Shown here piece after piece: positions 1-6,015 of a stretch of 7,572 nucleotides of DNA. A model generated the notes under the pieces. The model saw only the letters and a list, made by a program, of their open reading frames with translations. It had not been told where the DNA came from and did not search any database. Origin of the DNA: an uncultured Mycoplasmatota bacterium (GTDB lineage Bacteria; Bacillota_I; Bacilli_A; RF39; UBA660). Location of the stretch: positions 1 to 7,572 of the forward strand of contig CANDHX010000065.1 of NCBI GenBank assembly GCA_947384645.1, written 5' to 3'. The stretch's first letter is position 1, and each line of letters opens with the position of its first letter. The position numbers and the translations under genes are program-made.

Positions 1-449
1 GAAATTTCTTTAATACTCAAATCCAAACGATAAAATAAGTAAAATACTTTCGGAATATCTTTGTTCTTTTTTTCCTTTATATATTTCCATAACATATTCC
101 ATTCATCTTTTAAAAGTACGATGCTTTCTATGTCGACTTCATCTTGAAAATTATCGATTAGTTCTAAATCGTTATCATCTTTTCCAAATAGTGAAATAGT
201 CCTTAACCTCTGCATTAATGTAAAATGTTTTTTAATTTTATTGTTAGCTATTCCGATAATGTAACTTTTAATATTGATATCTTCTAAATCTTTTTTATTT
301 AATATCTTCCAAAGTTCGAGATAAGTCTCTTGTAAGATATCGTTAGCATCGCTGATATTATGACACTTGACTATTACATATCTCAGCAATTCACAACTCG
401 TATTCTCATATATTTCATTAAATTTACATAGGCCTATTCGACTAGTCAT
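1..449 (-). CDS. ECF-type RNA polymerase sigma factor, C-terminus cut off by window edge
   Basis: About 149 residues are visible from the ATG at 449; the frame is still open at base 1. Region 2 of a sigma-70 family factor is recognisable: a start like FNEIYENTSCELLRYV, then the hallmark segment DANDILQETYLELWK (about residues 37-51), then KSYIIGIANNKIKKHF (about 61-76), the promoter -10 recognition helix. A charged linker follows, and VFYLFYRLDLSIKEI near the edge looks like the beginning of region 4. No N-terminal region 1 is present, as in extracytoplasmic-function sigma factors, which direct RNA polymerase to a small stress or envelope regulon. The start is supported by AGGTGA at 455-460. 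ECF factors are often followed by an anti-sigma gene, which would lie beyond the left edge. Family call is firm; regulon unknown. Confidence 0.88.
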   Translation of the reverse strand, partial: MTSRIGLCKFNEIYENTSCELLRYVIVKCHNISDANDILQETYLELWKILNKKDLEDINIKSYIIGIANNKIKKHFTLMQRLRTISLFGKDDNDLELIDNFQDEVDIESIVLLKDEWNMLWKYIKEKKNKDIPKVFYLFYRLDLSIKEI

Positions 450-454
450 ATATA

Positions 455-505
455 TCACCTACACTATAATAATCCCACATTTTAAATAAAAAGTTCCAAA
501 ATACA
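455..505 (-). promoter_or_regulatory. Putative promoter and RBS of the sigma factor gene
   Basis: Read on the minus strand, a GGAAC element (493-497) lies about 24 bases upstream of a TATAGT-like box (463-468), and the ribosome binding site AGGTGA (455-460) lies 5 bases before the ATG. GGAAC resembles the -35 element of many ECF-dependent promoters, so autoregulation is possible, but the spacing to the TATAGT box does not fit a standard housekeeping promoter and no clear ECF -10 was found. Only the ribosome binding site is solid. Confidence 0.3.
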
Positions 506-575
506 ATAACTTTTAAAACTTTTTACCAAAATAATTTTATCATAATTCTAACTTTGCAGTAGAAAATCATCCACT

Positions 576-604
576 AAAAAAGTACGATTTTGCAATCATA
601 CTTT
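576..604 (-). terminator. Intrinsic terminator after the DUF4405 gene
   Basis: On the minus strand an 11-base stem (AAAGTATGATT paired with AATCGTACTTT, one G-U pair) closes a 4-base loop and runs directly into a T tract at 581-576. The hairpin overlaps the stop codon of the upstream DUF4405 gene. The U-tract polarity and the G-U pair, which would be an A-C mismatch on the plus strand, both show it works for minus-strand transcription. It closes the HxlR-flavodoxin-DUF4405 operon and insulates it from the sigma factor gene. Confidence 0.8.
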
Positions 605-1267
605 CTTAACAATTACCTTTCTTAATTTTTTTATGAAATATAACACTAAATACCCCAAAAAAGAAAAGAATACAAATATAGAAATTTGACCTAAATAAAA
701 AATGCAAAAGTTTTGGTCGTAATCGAAAAATTTAAACTTTGTCACAAGCAACATGTCCTTCCACAATCCACTTGTCATGAAGGTGTATAATCCAAAAATC
801 GAGAAAAGAAATATGTTGAGATAATAAATATACTCGAATGTACTATTCTTTATTTTTTTATTTAGTTTGATCAAAATTCCGTGTAAGTGCAACCCAACGT
901 GTATGCTCATAAATATAAAGCCCCACGATGTCGAAATCATATGTAAGCTTCTTCCAAACATCGTAGAAGGTATATTTAAAAAGTCAAATGCAAAAGAGGA
1001 AATCATAACTCCGCTTATAATCATACCACAAAAAGATACTAAAAGAAGAAGATTAATTGAGGTTTGAAAAATTCTATAAAGATTATATTTAACTCTAAAT
1101 ATAGATTTATACCACCTAATATTTAGTAAATTATGGATGATGAAAAATATAAAAGTTATGACTCCTAATACTTCATGAATTTTATTTCCTGTAATATGAT
1201 AACCCATTAAAACTATAAATAAAATTATTATTATAGTGTCTACTGTTCTTTTAAAAATTTTGTTCAT
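596..1267 (-). CDS. DUF4405-family multi-pass membrane protein, putative cytochrome-like electron-transfer partner
   Basis: This 223-residue protein is almost entirely hydrophobic, with about six predicted membrane helices (roughly 8-22, 32-49, 70-92, 109-130, 147-166, 188-212). Histidines cluster at membrane positions typical of b-type heme ligands: H24 and H31 (GYHITGNKIHEVLG), H45 (FFIIHNLLNIRWYKS), and H109, H123, H127, H129. The HEVLG and IHNLLNI..W patterns match the DUF4405 family, membrane proteins associated in Firmicutes with extracytosolic flavin electron transfer. The gene starts 16 bases after the stop of the anchored flavodoxin gene and has no convincing ribosome binding site, so it is probably translated by coupling to that gene. 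A role in passing electrons between membrane quinone or heme and the external flavodoxin is inferred. Heme binding is not shown by sequence alone. Confidence 0.75.
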   Translation of the reverse strand: MNKIFKRTVDTIIIILFIVLMGYHITGNKIHEVLGVITFIFFIIHNLLNIRWYKSIFRVKYNLYRIFQTSINLLLLVSFCGMIISGVMISSFAFDFLNIPSTMFGRSLHMISTSWGFIFMSIHVGLHLHGILIKLNKKIKNSTFEYIYYLNIFLFSIFGLYTFMTSGLWKDMLLVTKFKFFDYDQNFCIFYLGQISIFVFFSFLGYLVLYFIKKLRKVIVKKV

Positions 1268-1283
1268 ACAATACTTTTAATAA

Positions 1284-1922
1284 CTAGTAACCTATTTTAG
1301 TAAGCCATTCTTTAATGGCACTTTTAGAATTTTTGTCATTTGTTCCGCTTATTGCAAGTCCTTCCATCACAGTAGCATTTTGCTCTTCATCTTTAATTTT
1401 TTTAGGGGTGTTGGATAATCCAGAACCGCCATGGGTAATAAAAGGAGCAATTTTTTTCCCTGCTAAATCATAATCATCTAAAAATGTATATATAGGCATA
1501 GGCATATCTCCCCACCAATTTGGATATCCTAAAAATATAGTGTCGTAATCATCTATATTTATTTTTGTTTTTAATTCTGGTCTTGCTTTTTTCTTTTGTT
1601 CTTCTTGAGCCTCGTCGAGTAAATCGTTATAATCGCTTTTATAAGATTTAACGGTTTCTAACCTCAAAATATCACATTTCAATTCATCGTGTATGATGTT
1701 TGCTACCGTCTCTGTATTTCCACTCATCGAAAAATATAAAACTAACACTCTTTCATTACCACTCAAATTACCACTTCCATTATCGTTATTACTATCTACA
1801 TCATTAACTTTAACATCTTTTTCGATATTATCATTTTTTTTATCTTTTAAAGTCATAATAATTATAGCAGCACTAACTATTAGCAATATTCCTATTAATA
1901 AAACTAATACTTTTTTATTCAT
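1284..1922 (-). CDS. Membrane-anchored extracytoplasmic flavodoxin
   Basis: This 212-residue protein has three parts. Residues 1-4 are basic and residues 5-24 form one membrane helix with no lipobox cysteine, so it is an uncleaved anchor. Residues about 25-56 are a flexible linker rich in Asn, Asp, Ser and Gly. From about residue 57 there is a flavodoxin domain. The FMN phosphate loop is SMSGNT (65-70); the aromatic loop GYPNWWGDMPM (132-142) and THGGSG (163-168) would hold the isoalloxazine ring. These match the Flavodoxin_4 type, whose members are often secreted or anchored. By the positive-inside rule the domain faces outside the cell. AAAGGAGG lies 6 bases before the ATG. The start overlaps the stop of a decayed frame upstream, and the DUF4405 gene follows closely, pointing to a shared electron-transfer role. 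Confidence 0.88.
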   Translation of the reverse strand: MNKKVLVLLIGILLIVSAAIIIMTLKDKKNDNIEKDVKVNDVDSNNDNGSGNLSGNERVLVLYFSMSGNTETVANIIHDELKCDILRLETVKSYKSDYNDLLDEAQEEQKKKARPELKTKINIDDYDTIFLGYPNWWGDMPMPIYTFLDDYDLAGKKIAPFITHGGSGLSNTPKKIKDEEQNATVMEGLAISGTNDKNSKSAIKEWLTKIGY

Positions 1923-2347
1923 TTTTATTTCCTCCTTTGTTTAGCATTAAAAGAATGCCCTTATAAGATAAATCATAAATAGAATTATATTTAAAGTCGA
2001 TTCCTGCTTCCTTCATTGCTTTTTTTTGCTTCTTTGTCACAACTGAATATGGATATAGACCAAACATGAATGGAAAAAAGGAATAAAGCTTAAACTATAA
2101 AACATTCAAACATTATCATATTCTATATTTAAAAATCTTTTTAATTATTTACACATTAAAACTTGCCGAAAAATTTTCTCATAATACCCTTTTTTTAAAT
2201 ATTCTCGTCTATAGATTTTGGTGTTCTCATACTGACAAAATTTTATATAACAGTTTCATCTCATCGTAAGAATTTGGTATATCAATATCATGTACACTTT
2301 CTTAAATTTGATATCGCACTATATATAATAATAATTTTCTGTTTCAT
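1915..2347 (-). pseudogene. Decayed gene between the HxlR regulator and flavodoxin genes
   Basis: This 430-base stretch holds no intact gene, yet it contains four minus-strand open pieces in shifting frames. The first begins with an ATG that overlaps the HxlR stop (ATGA) and reads MKQKIIIIYSAISNLRKCT (2347-2288). The second reads through VHDIDIPNSYDEMKLLYKIL (2295-2227). The third includes TKIYRREYLKKGYYEKIF (2255-2145). The fourth, 59 residues with PYSVVTKKQKKAMKEAGIDF (2094-1915), ends in a TAA overlapping the flavodoxin ATG. Junctions overlapping genes at both ends suggest a former operon member of roughly 140 residues, broken by frameshifts and stops. The start IIIIYS resembles a first beta strand of a nucleotide- or flavin-binding fold, but I do not recognise the family. 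A 50-residue protein could start at the ATG at 2067, although no ribosome binding site precedes it. Confidence 0.45.
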
Positions 2348-2661
2348 TTTAAATCCTTATATTTTATACCGAATTCTTTCATTAAATCTAAAACTCCCTT
2401 TAATTCTTTTCCCTTTTCGGTTAATGAATATTCTACTTTTGGTGGTACTACAGGATATACTTTCCTCGATACAATTCCGTCATTCTCTAAATCTTTTAAA
2501 TTTTGTGTCAAAACTTTCGCTGATATCCCGACAACCGAACGATTGAGTTCATTATATCTTTTAGTTCCTTCAATCAAATCTCGTAAAATCAAAATCTTCC
2601 ATTTATTAGATATGATAGAAGCTGTATACTCAACAGGACAACTTGTATAAACTTTAGTCAT
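2344..2661 (-). CDS. HxlR-family transcriptional regulator (likely redox or electrophile sensor)
   Basis: This 105-residue winged helix-turn-helix protein has the HxlR signature: SCPVEYTASIISNKWKILIL (7-26), then RYNELNRSVVGISAKVLTQN (recognition-helix region) and a wing ending in VEYSLTEKGKEL. Cys8 sits at the position of the conserved N-terminal cysteine used by HxlR regulators such as YodB and HypR to sense diamide, quinones or disulfide stress. I chose the ATG at 2661 because AGGAG (2671-2675) lies 9 bases upstream. An in-frame TTG at 2670 abuts that site and cannot be the start. The promoter lies in an operator-like sequence also found before the MBL-fold gene, suggesting autorepression. 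It is the first gene of the run ending with the flavodoxin and DUF4405 genes, which it probably controls. Confidence 0.92.
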   Translation of the reverse strand: MTKVYTSCPVEYTASIISNKWKILILRDLIEGTKRYNELNRSVVGISAKVLTQNLKDLENDGIVSRKVYPVVPPKVEYSLTEKGKELKGVLDLMKEFGIKYKDLK

Positions 2662-2681
2662 AATTATCAACTCCTACTATT

Positions 2682-2710
2682 ATCATATCATTACATACTA
2701 TTTTGAGTAA
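2682..2710 (-). promoter_or_regulatory. Promoter of the HxlR operon
   Basis: On the minus strand a -35 box TTACTC (2710-2705) is followed after 17 bases by a -10 box TATGAT (2687-2682), a good housekeeping-type match. The -35 box lies inside one end of the putative operator, and the ribosome binding site AGGAG follows at 2675-2671. The same geometry occurs upstream of the MBL-fold gene. Confidence 0.6.
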
Positions 2711-2734
2711 ATACACACTTTTTGGTAAGTACTT
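2706..2734. promoter_or_regulatory. Putative HxlR operator, copy 1 (autoregulation)
   Basis: This 29-base element starts AGTAA, has a central ACTTTTT and ends TACTT on the plus strand. Its ends AGTA and TACT are inverted. It aligns with 3637-3666 at 23 of 29 positions with one gap, and it covers the -35 box of the HxlR gene promoter. It lies between the terminator of the upstream gene and the promoter, where a repressor would block polymerase. Assignment to the neighbouring HxlR protein is inference from position and duplication. Confidence 0.6.
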
Positions 2735-2760
2735 AAAAAAGTGAATTTTATTTCACTTTT
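2735..2760 (-). terminator. Intrinsic terminator after the MBL-fold gene
   Basis: On the minus strand a perfect 9-base stem AAAAGTGAA / TTCACTTTT with a 6-base loop runs into a T tract ending at 2735. It begins at the stop codon of the MBL-fold gene and separates that gene from the HxlR operon, whose operator begins at the next base. The two units are therefore transcribed separately although both seem to answer to the same regulator. Confidence 0.82.
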
Positions 2761-3556
2761 AACACTGATCTTTAAAGAAAAACTCAGCTGTCATTTCCAA
2801 ATAATTTACTCCACTAAAATGAGGATATTCGTCATTTACTTTTTTTATCATTTCTTCTGCACTATTTGAGTCACTTGCAATATCCAATAATGTTTCGATA
2901 TAGGCAATTTTTTTGTCGACAGCACTTAAGTCTTCTGGTACATAATGAGATGTTAAAATTAAATTATAATTTTTAGCAATATAACCTTTTAAATTTTCTA
3001 ATATTTTTTTCGCATGTTCTACCCCTGCAATAATAGAGTGACAATCACTACCTAACATGTGAGTATAAATTGAATTGATTTCTGGTATTTCGATATCATA
3101 TCCTTCATTTGTAGGAATGATAATCATTTCAATATCGGCTAATATAACTTTATCTGCTTCGATATAATCCGTTACATTATGAATGTTTTTATCAAATATT
3201 TCTCCAAAAGTTGATGCAAAATTATCGATTAATGTTTTTCCTCCGCCCATATGTCCATATTTATCTGCATTATGGGTTGCATACTTCTTAACATCTTTTA
3301 AAAACGTGCCGCCTGCCATGTGATATGATATTAATATCCCCTCGATTTTTACTCCTAAAGATTCGATATAGTTTTCTAATTCTTTGTTGTTATCATAAAA
3401 TGCTGTAGACTCGATTATGACAAGCTTTTTATTTTTTTCAAGCAAAATAACTTGGTCTTCAATATAATCTGATGTATTATAGTTATGTACTTTTACATTT
3501 CCAAAATCATAAACCAAAACATACCCTTTTCCTAATCCAATTTTTTTATTATTCAT
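2759..3556 (-). CDS. Metallo-beta-lactamase-fold protein with a degenerate metal site
   Basis: This 265-residue protein has the layout of an MBL-fold hydrolase. There is a beta-rich N-terminus with LVIIESTAF (45-53) where the family has a DTG-like turn, then ISYHMAGGTF (76-85) at the place of the HxHxDH motif, IYTHMLGSDCHSI (163-175) and TSHYVPED (202-209). Of the four ligands in the first motif only H79 remains; H166, D171, H173 and H204 are kept in the later motifs. It is therefore probably not a standard two-zinc hydrolase and may use one metal or act otherwise. The start is the ATG at 3556, preceded by AGGAGG. A GTG 13 codons upstream would place that site inside the gene. The promoter carries the same operator as the HxlR gene, so it is likely induced by the same stress. 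Substrate unknown. Confidence 0.7.
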   Translation of the reverse strand: MNNKKIGLGKGYVLVYDFGNVKVHNYNTSDYIEDQVILLEKNKKLVIIESTAFYDNNKELENYIESLGVKIEGILISYHMAGGTFLKDVKKYATHNADKYGHMGGGKTLIDNFASTFGEIFDKNIHNVTDYIEADKVILADIEMIIIPTNEGYDIEIPEINSIYTHMLGSDCHSIIAGVEHAKKILENLKGYIAKNYNLILTSHYVPEDLSAVDKKIAYIETLLDIASDSNSAEEMIKKVNDEYPHFSGVNYLEMTAEFFFKDQC

Positions 3557-3612
3557 TTTAATTCCTCCTAATTTTTTTATAAAGGACGTGCACACTTTTC
3601 CTTCTGTTTTAA

Positions 3613-3641
3613 ATTATATGATAAGAAAAATTAAAAAGTAA
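3613..3641 (-). promoter_or_regulatory. Promoter of the MBL-fold gene
   Basis: On the minus strand -35 TTACTT (3641-3636) and a perfect -10 TATAAT (3618-3613) are separated by exactly 17 bases. The -35 box is part of one arm of an inverted repeat (3638-3668), so a bound repressor would cover it. The arrangement copies that of the HxlR gene promoter. Confidence 0.7.
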
Positions 3642-3668
3642 GTATGAACTTTTTAGTTAGATACTTAC
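3637..3668. promoter_or_regulatory. Putative HxlR operator, copy 2
   Basis: Arms GTAAGTAT (3638-3645) and ATACTTAC (3661-3668) form a perfect 8-base inverted repeat around a 15-base spacer, the size expected for a winged-helix dimer site. The spacer contains the same ACTTTTT core as the copy upstream of the HxlR gene. The left arm contains the -35 box of the MBL-fold gene promoter. Binding by the local HxlR protein is inferred. Confidence 0.65.
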
Positions 3669-3748
3669 CTTTTGGTATAAATTAATTAAAAAAGGATATT
3701 AATGAAAAGATTTTGCATTAAATAATTTAAATAGTTATGTTAATAAAT

Positions 3749-5116
3749 TTAATTTTTGATTTGAAAATAACTCTTCTCTTTATCTAAATTGATATTTTTT
3801 AATAATGCCATTTCTTCTATCGTTACAAAAGCATAACCTTCTTTTTCTAATCGTTCCATAGCAAGTAAAGCACCGTCGATAGATGTTTCATATAAGTCAT
3901 GCAATAAGACTATAGCTCCGTCGTGAGCATTATTAACTATATAATTAGATATTCTATTAGCATCCTTGTATTTCCAATCTTCTGTATCCAGGTTCCATAA
4001 AATAGTATACATATTAGATAGTTCTTTAATATTAGAATTAATATTTCCATATGGAGGTCTTAAATATAAGGTCTCGCTATTTGTTACGTCTTTAATGGCT
4101 TCATTCGTCATTTTGATTTCATTGAGTATAGAATAATTATCTAATTTAAAAAGGTTCAAATGAGTATAAGTATGACTTCCTATTAAGTTACCCATATCAT
4201 ATGCCCTTTTTAAGGTGTCTTTATAACTATTTACTCTATTTCCTAATACAAAAAATGTTACTCTAGCATTGTATTTATCTAAATTATCTAATAGTTTATT
4301 AGTTCCAATATAACTAGGACCGTCATCGAATGTAAAAGCTATTAATTTTTTATCTCTGAACTCTTCAATATTTCTATTAAGATTACTTTGACTATTGTCT
4401 TTTTTACTATATTTTAAATATTCACTTTTTATTTTTTTTTCTAATTCTTCGTACGGTATTAAAATTTTTACTTCTCCAGCCGCATAGTATGCAACTTGTA
4501 AGGGTGGAAAAATGAGCTCCAATCCGCTATCGAGAAAATTGAAATGTTCGAAATTATTTGATTCGCACTTTAAACCTTCTTTTATCATTTGCTCATCAAA
4601 TCCAAGATTGTTATCATTGCTATATTTCATGACATAGTAATAAGATAGATTAGCGAGCTTTCCTAAACTCTTTTCGTCCTCTAAAAAATCGGTAATTGAT
4701 ACCATTTTATCTTCATTTTTATTATAGTAATAGGATTTATCATCTCTTATATAATGTGCTCCGCCTGTATATTCATAAACAGTTATATGAACACCTAAAA
4801 TATTATTTGTTTCATTGATTTCATAATCGGATTTAAATTCATATTTACTAGTATCCAAATCACTTATATCGTTTATATTATCTTTAAACTCTTTTTCTTT
4901 ACTTTCTATATATTCGGTTGAATATGCTACAAGATTTTTATTTTCTACTTTAGGATAATTGATTTCGATTAAATAATCATCGTTTTCTTCTTTGACATAA
5001 AAATTTGGCTCCGATTTTTTAAAACACAAACTGGCAATTAATAATACAATACAAATACTAAAAATCGCTTTTCCAAACTTCGTTAATCTAATTCTATATC
5101 TTCTTTTTTTAATCAT
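3749..5116 (-). CDS. Membrane-anchored PdaC-like polysaccharide deacetylase
   Basis: This 455-residue protein begins with a very basic tail and one membrane helix (about 14-32), so its bulk lies outside the membrane. Residues about 40-140 resemble the DUF4163/PdaC domain (IEINYP, then TGGAH at 117-121). Residues about 145-232 resemble DUF3298 (LIFPPLQVAYYAAGE and ILIPYEEL). Residues about 255-440 are a NodB-type carbohydrate esterase 4 domain with all motifs: TFDDGP (262-267) with catalytic and metal aspartates, HTYTH (315-319) with both metal histidines, RPPYG (353-357), NLDTEDW (375-381) and LLHD (404-407). The order and length match Bacillus PdaC, which deacetylates cell-wall glycan; deacetylated peptidoglycan resists lysozyme. 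Whether the target is N-acetylmuramic acid, N-acetylglucosamine or another polymer cannot be read here. AAAGGTG lies 7 bases before the ATG. The split-barrel gene ends 26 bases upstream. Confidence 0.92.
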   Translation of the reverse strand: MIKKRRYRIRLTKFGKAIFSICIVLLIASLCFKKSEPNFYVKEENDDYLIEINYPKVENKNLVAYSTEYIESKEKEFKDNINDISDLDTSKYEFKSDYEINETNNILGVHITVYEYTGGAHYIRDDKSYYYNKNEDKMVSITDFLEDEKSLGKLANLSYYYVMKYSNDNNLGFDEQMIKEGLKCESNNFEHFNFLDSGLELIFPPLQVAYYAAGEVKILIPYEELEKKIKSEYLKYSKKDNSQSNLNRNIEEFRDKKLIAFTFDDGPSYIGTNKLLDNLDKYNARVTFFVLGNRVNSYKDTLKRAYDMGNLIGSHTYTHLNLFKLDNYSILNEIKMTNEAIKDVTNSETLYLRPPYGNINSNIKELSNMYTILWNLDTEDWKYKDANRISNYIVNNAHDGAIVLLHDLYETSIDGALLAMERLEKEGYAFVTIEEMALLKNINLDKEKSYFQIKN

Positions 5117-5142
5117 ACTACAACACCTTTACTAACATTTAA

Positions 5143-5565
5143 CTACTCATTAATTTTGAAATCTTCAGTCTTTAAATCGCAATAATATCTGCCACTTACA
5201 GCCGTAAATTTTAAAACGCAATAATCTGGGTCTGTGACACCTTTTTTATAAAATATTGTATCCCCTTTTTGCCAAATCATATTTTTAGTTACCTGGTCTT
5301 CTAAAACTTCCATTCTTCCTTTTAACATAACACCTACATACTTTAAAAGTCCTTTGTGATAAAAATAGATGCAAGCTTTTGTATTTTTTTTATAATGACT
5401 AACTCTTAAAGATGAAGTATTCGTAGAAAAATAAAATTCTTTTAAACCTATTCTTTTCCTAGGCTTTAGCATAGCCTTTACATTTGGATAGTTATCTTCG
5501 TCTATAGAGCATATAAAAGAGACACTTTGTTTATCGATAAATTTTTCTATTTTTACTAAATCCAT
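5143..5565 (-). CDS. Pyridoxamine 5'-phosphate oxidase family protein (FMN-binding split barrel)
   Basis: This 140-residue protein has the small split-barrel pattern: an N-terminal helix, then VSFICSIDEDNYPNVKAML (about 15-33), where a beta strand meets the typical G/D-x-P-N-V turn, KEFYFSTNTSSLRVSHYKKN (42-61) at the flavin phosphate region, and CIYFYHKG followed by VMLKGRMEVLED in the core barrel. Length fits the stress-protein-like branch of the family rather than PdxH, which is longer (over 200 residues). Cofactor FMN is likely; the substrate is unknown. The ribosome binding site AAAGGA lies before the ATG at 5565, and the next gene (deacetylase) starts 26 bases after the stop, so the two are probably co-transcribed. 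No sharp promoter was found upstream. Confidence 0.85.
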   Translation of the reverse strand: MDLVKIEKFIDKQSVSFICSIDEDNYPNVKAMLKPRKRIGLKEFYFSTNTSSLRVSHYKKNTKACIYFYHKGLLKYVGVMLKGRMEVLEDQVTKNMIWQKGDTIFYKKGVTDPDYCVLKFTAVSGRYYCDLKTEDFKINE

Positions 5566-5630
5566 ACTTCATCTTTCCTTTAATTGTCCAGCTTAAGTTT
5601 ACCATATTTTATTGTTTTATAAAATTATTT

Positions 5631-5903
5631 CTAGTTATTTTCTATTTTACTTGTTTTATTTAACAATCTATCAAAATCTGAAACGTAATTATTATCTTGA
5701 ATGACTTTATATTTTTCGTATTCACTTTCTGCTTTTTCTTTTTGTTTGTGAGAATTTTTACCTTTTCCTTCTAAAACATCTTAATGAAATATCTTTAATG
5801 CATTTTCCAATTCATTCTTCCAGTCATTCATATATATCGCAATATTTTTTGGCATTATCCAAAGCGATAGCTTAAAAAAGTTGACTAAATCATTCAAATC
5901 ATT
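5631..5903 (-). pseudogene. C-terminal remnant of a RhuM-family gene, with an internal stop
   Basis: A single minus-strand frame of 91 codons is readable, broken once by TAA at 5781-5783. The first part contains NDLVNFF and YMNDWKNELENALKIFH; the second contains DVLEGKGKNSHKQKEKAESE, then EYEKYKVIQD and SDFDRLL, and ends at TAG (5631). This order (an xMxDW turn, VLxGxGKxSH, a charged helix with EYEKYK, SDFD near the end) is that of the C-terminus of RhuM-family proteins, often found in accessory regions near Fic proteins. The frame is closed upstream by TGA at 5904-5906. The N-terminal two thirds of a normal RhuM protein (over 300 residues) is absent. The function is lost unless the stop is read through. 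Confidence 0.72.
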
Positions 5904-6015
5904 TCACTTAACAATCATCCCACTAAAATTTAAAACATTTAATTATAAAAGGGCATTAACATTAATCGTTAATACTATTCCATTTTAATCAATTAGTAAA
6001 TCATTTTGCTTCTTT
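5904..6015. other. Noncoding gap between RhuM and Fic remnants
   Basis: This stretch has stops in all frames, no promoter-like pair worth reporting, and only a weak short inverted repeat (ATTAAC/GTTAAT near 5967-5986). It probably represents sequence lost or scrambled between two decaying accessory genes. Confidence 0.4.

Noticed and set aside
867..1067. Plus-strand open frame of 66 codons opposite the DUF4405 gene
   Set aside because: It is the antisense of a well-supported membrane protein gene, has no ribosome binding site and no recognisable domain.
1693..1944. Plus-strand frame of 83 codons opposite the flavodoxin anchor and linker
   Set aside because: The low-complexity hydrophobic translation mirrors the anchor and Asn/Asp-rich linker on the real strand.
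2274..2546. Plus-strand frame of 90 codons across the HxlR gene
   Set aside because: It overlaps a clear HxlR gene in antisense and has no ribosome binding site or family features.
2662..2670. TTG start extending the HxlR protein by 3 residues
   Set aside because: The ribosome binding site would directly touch the TTG; the ATG at 2661 has a proper 9-base spacing.
3557..3595. GTG start extending the MBL-fold protein by 13 residues
   Set aside because: AGGAGG and its spacing fit the ATG at 3556, and the extension would be encoded largely by that ribosome binding region.
3690..3748. Possible terminator after the deacetylase gene
   Set aside because: Only short A/T-only pairings with no GC and no clean T tract; cannot be told from background.
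5566..5630. Promoter for the split-barrel/deacetylase pair
   Set aside because: TATGGT and TAAACT boxes are present but no acceptable -35 box at 16-18 bases could be found.
5842..5889. Alternative frame across the RhuM remnant reading AIALDNAKKYCDIYE
   Set aside because: It ends after a few codons, while the other frame gives the xMxDW turn in line with the rest of the RhuM tail.
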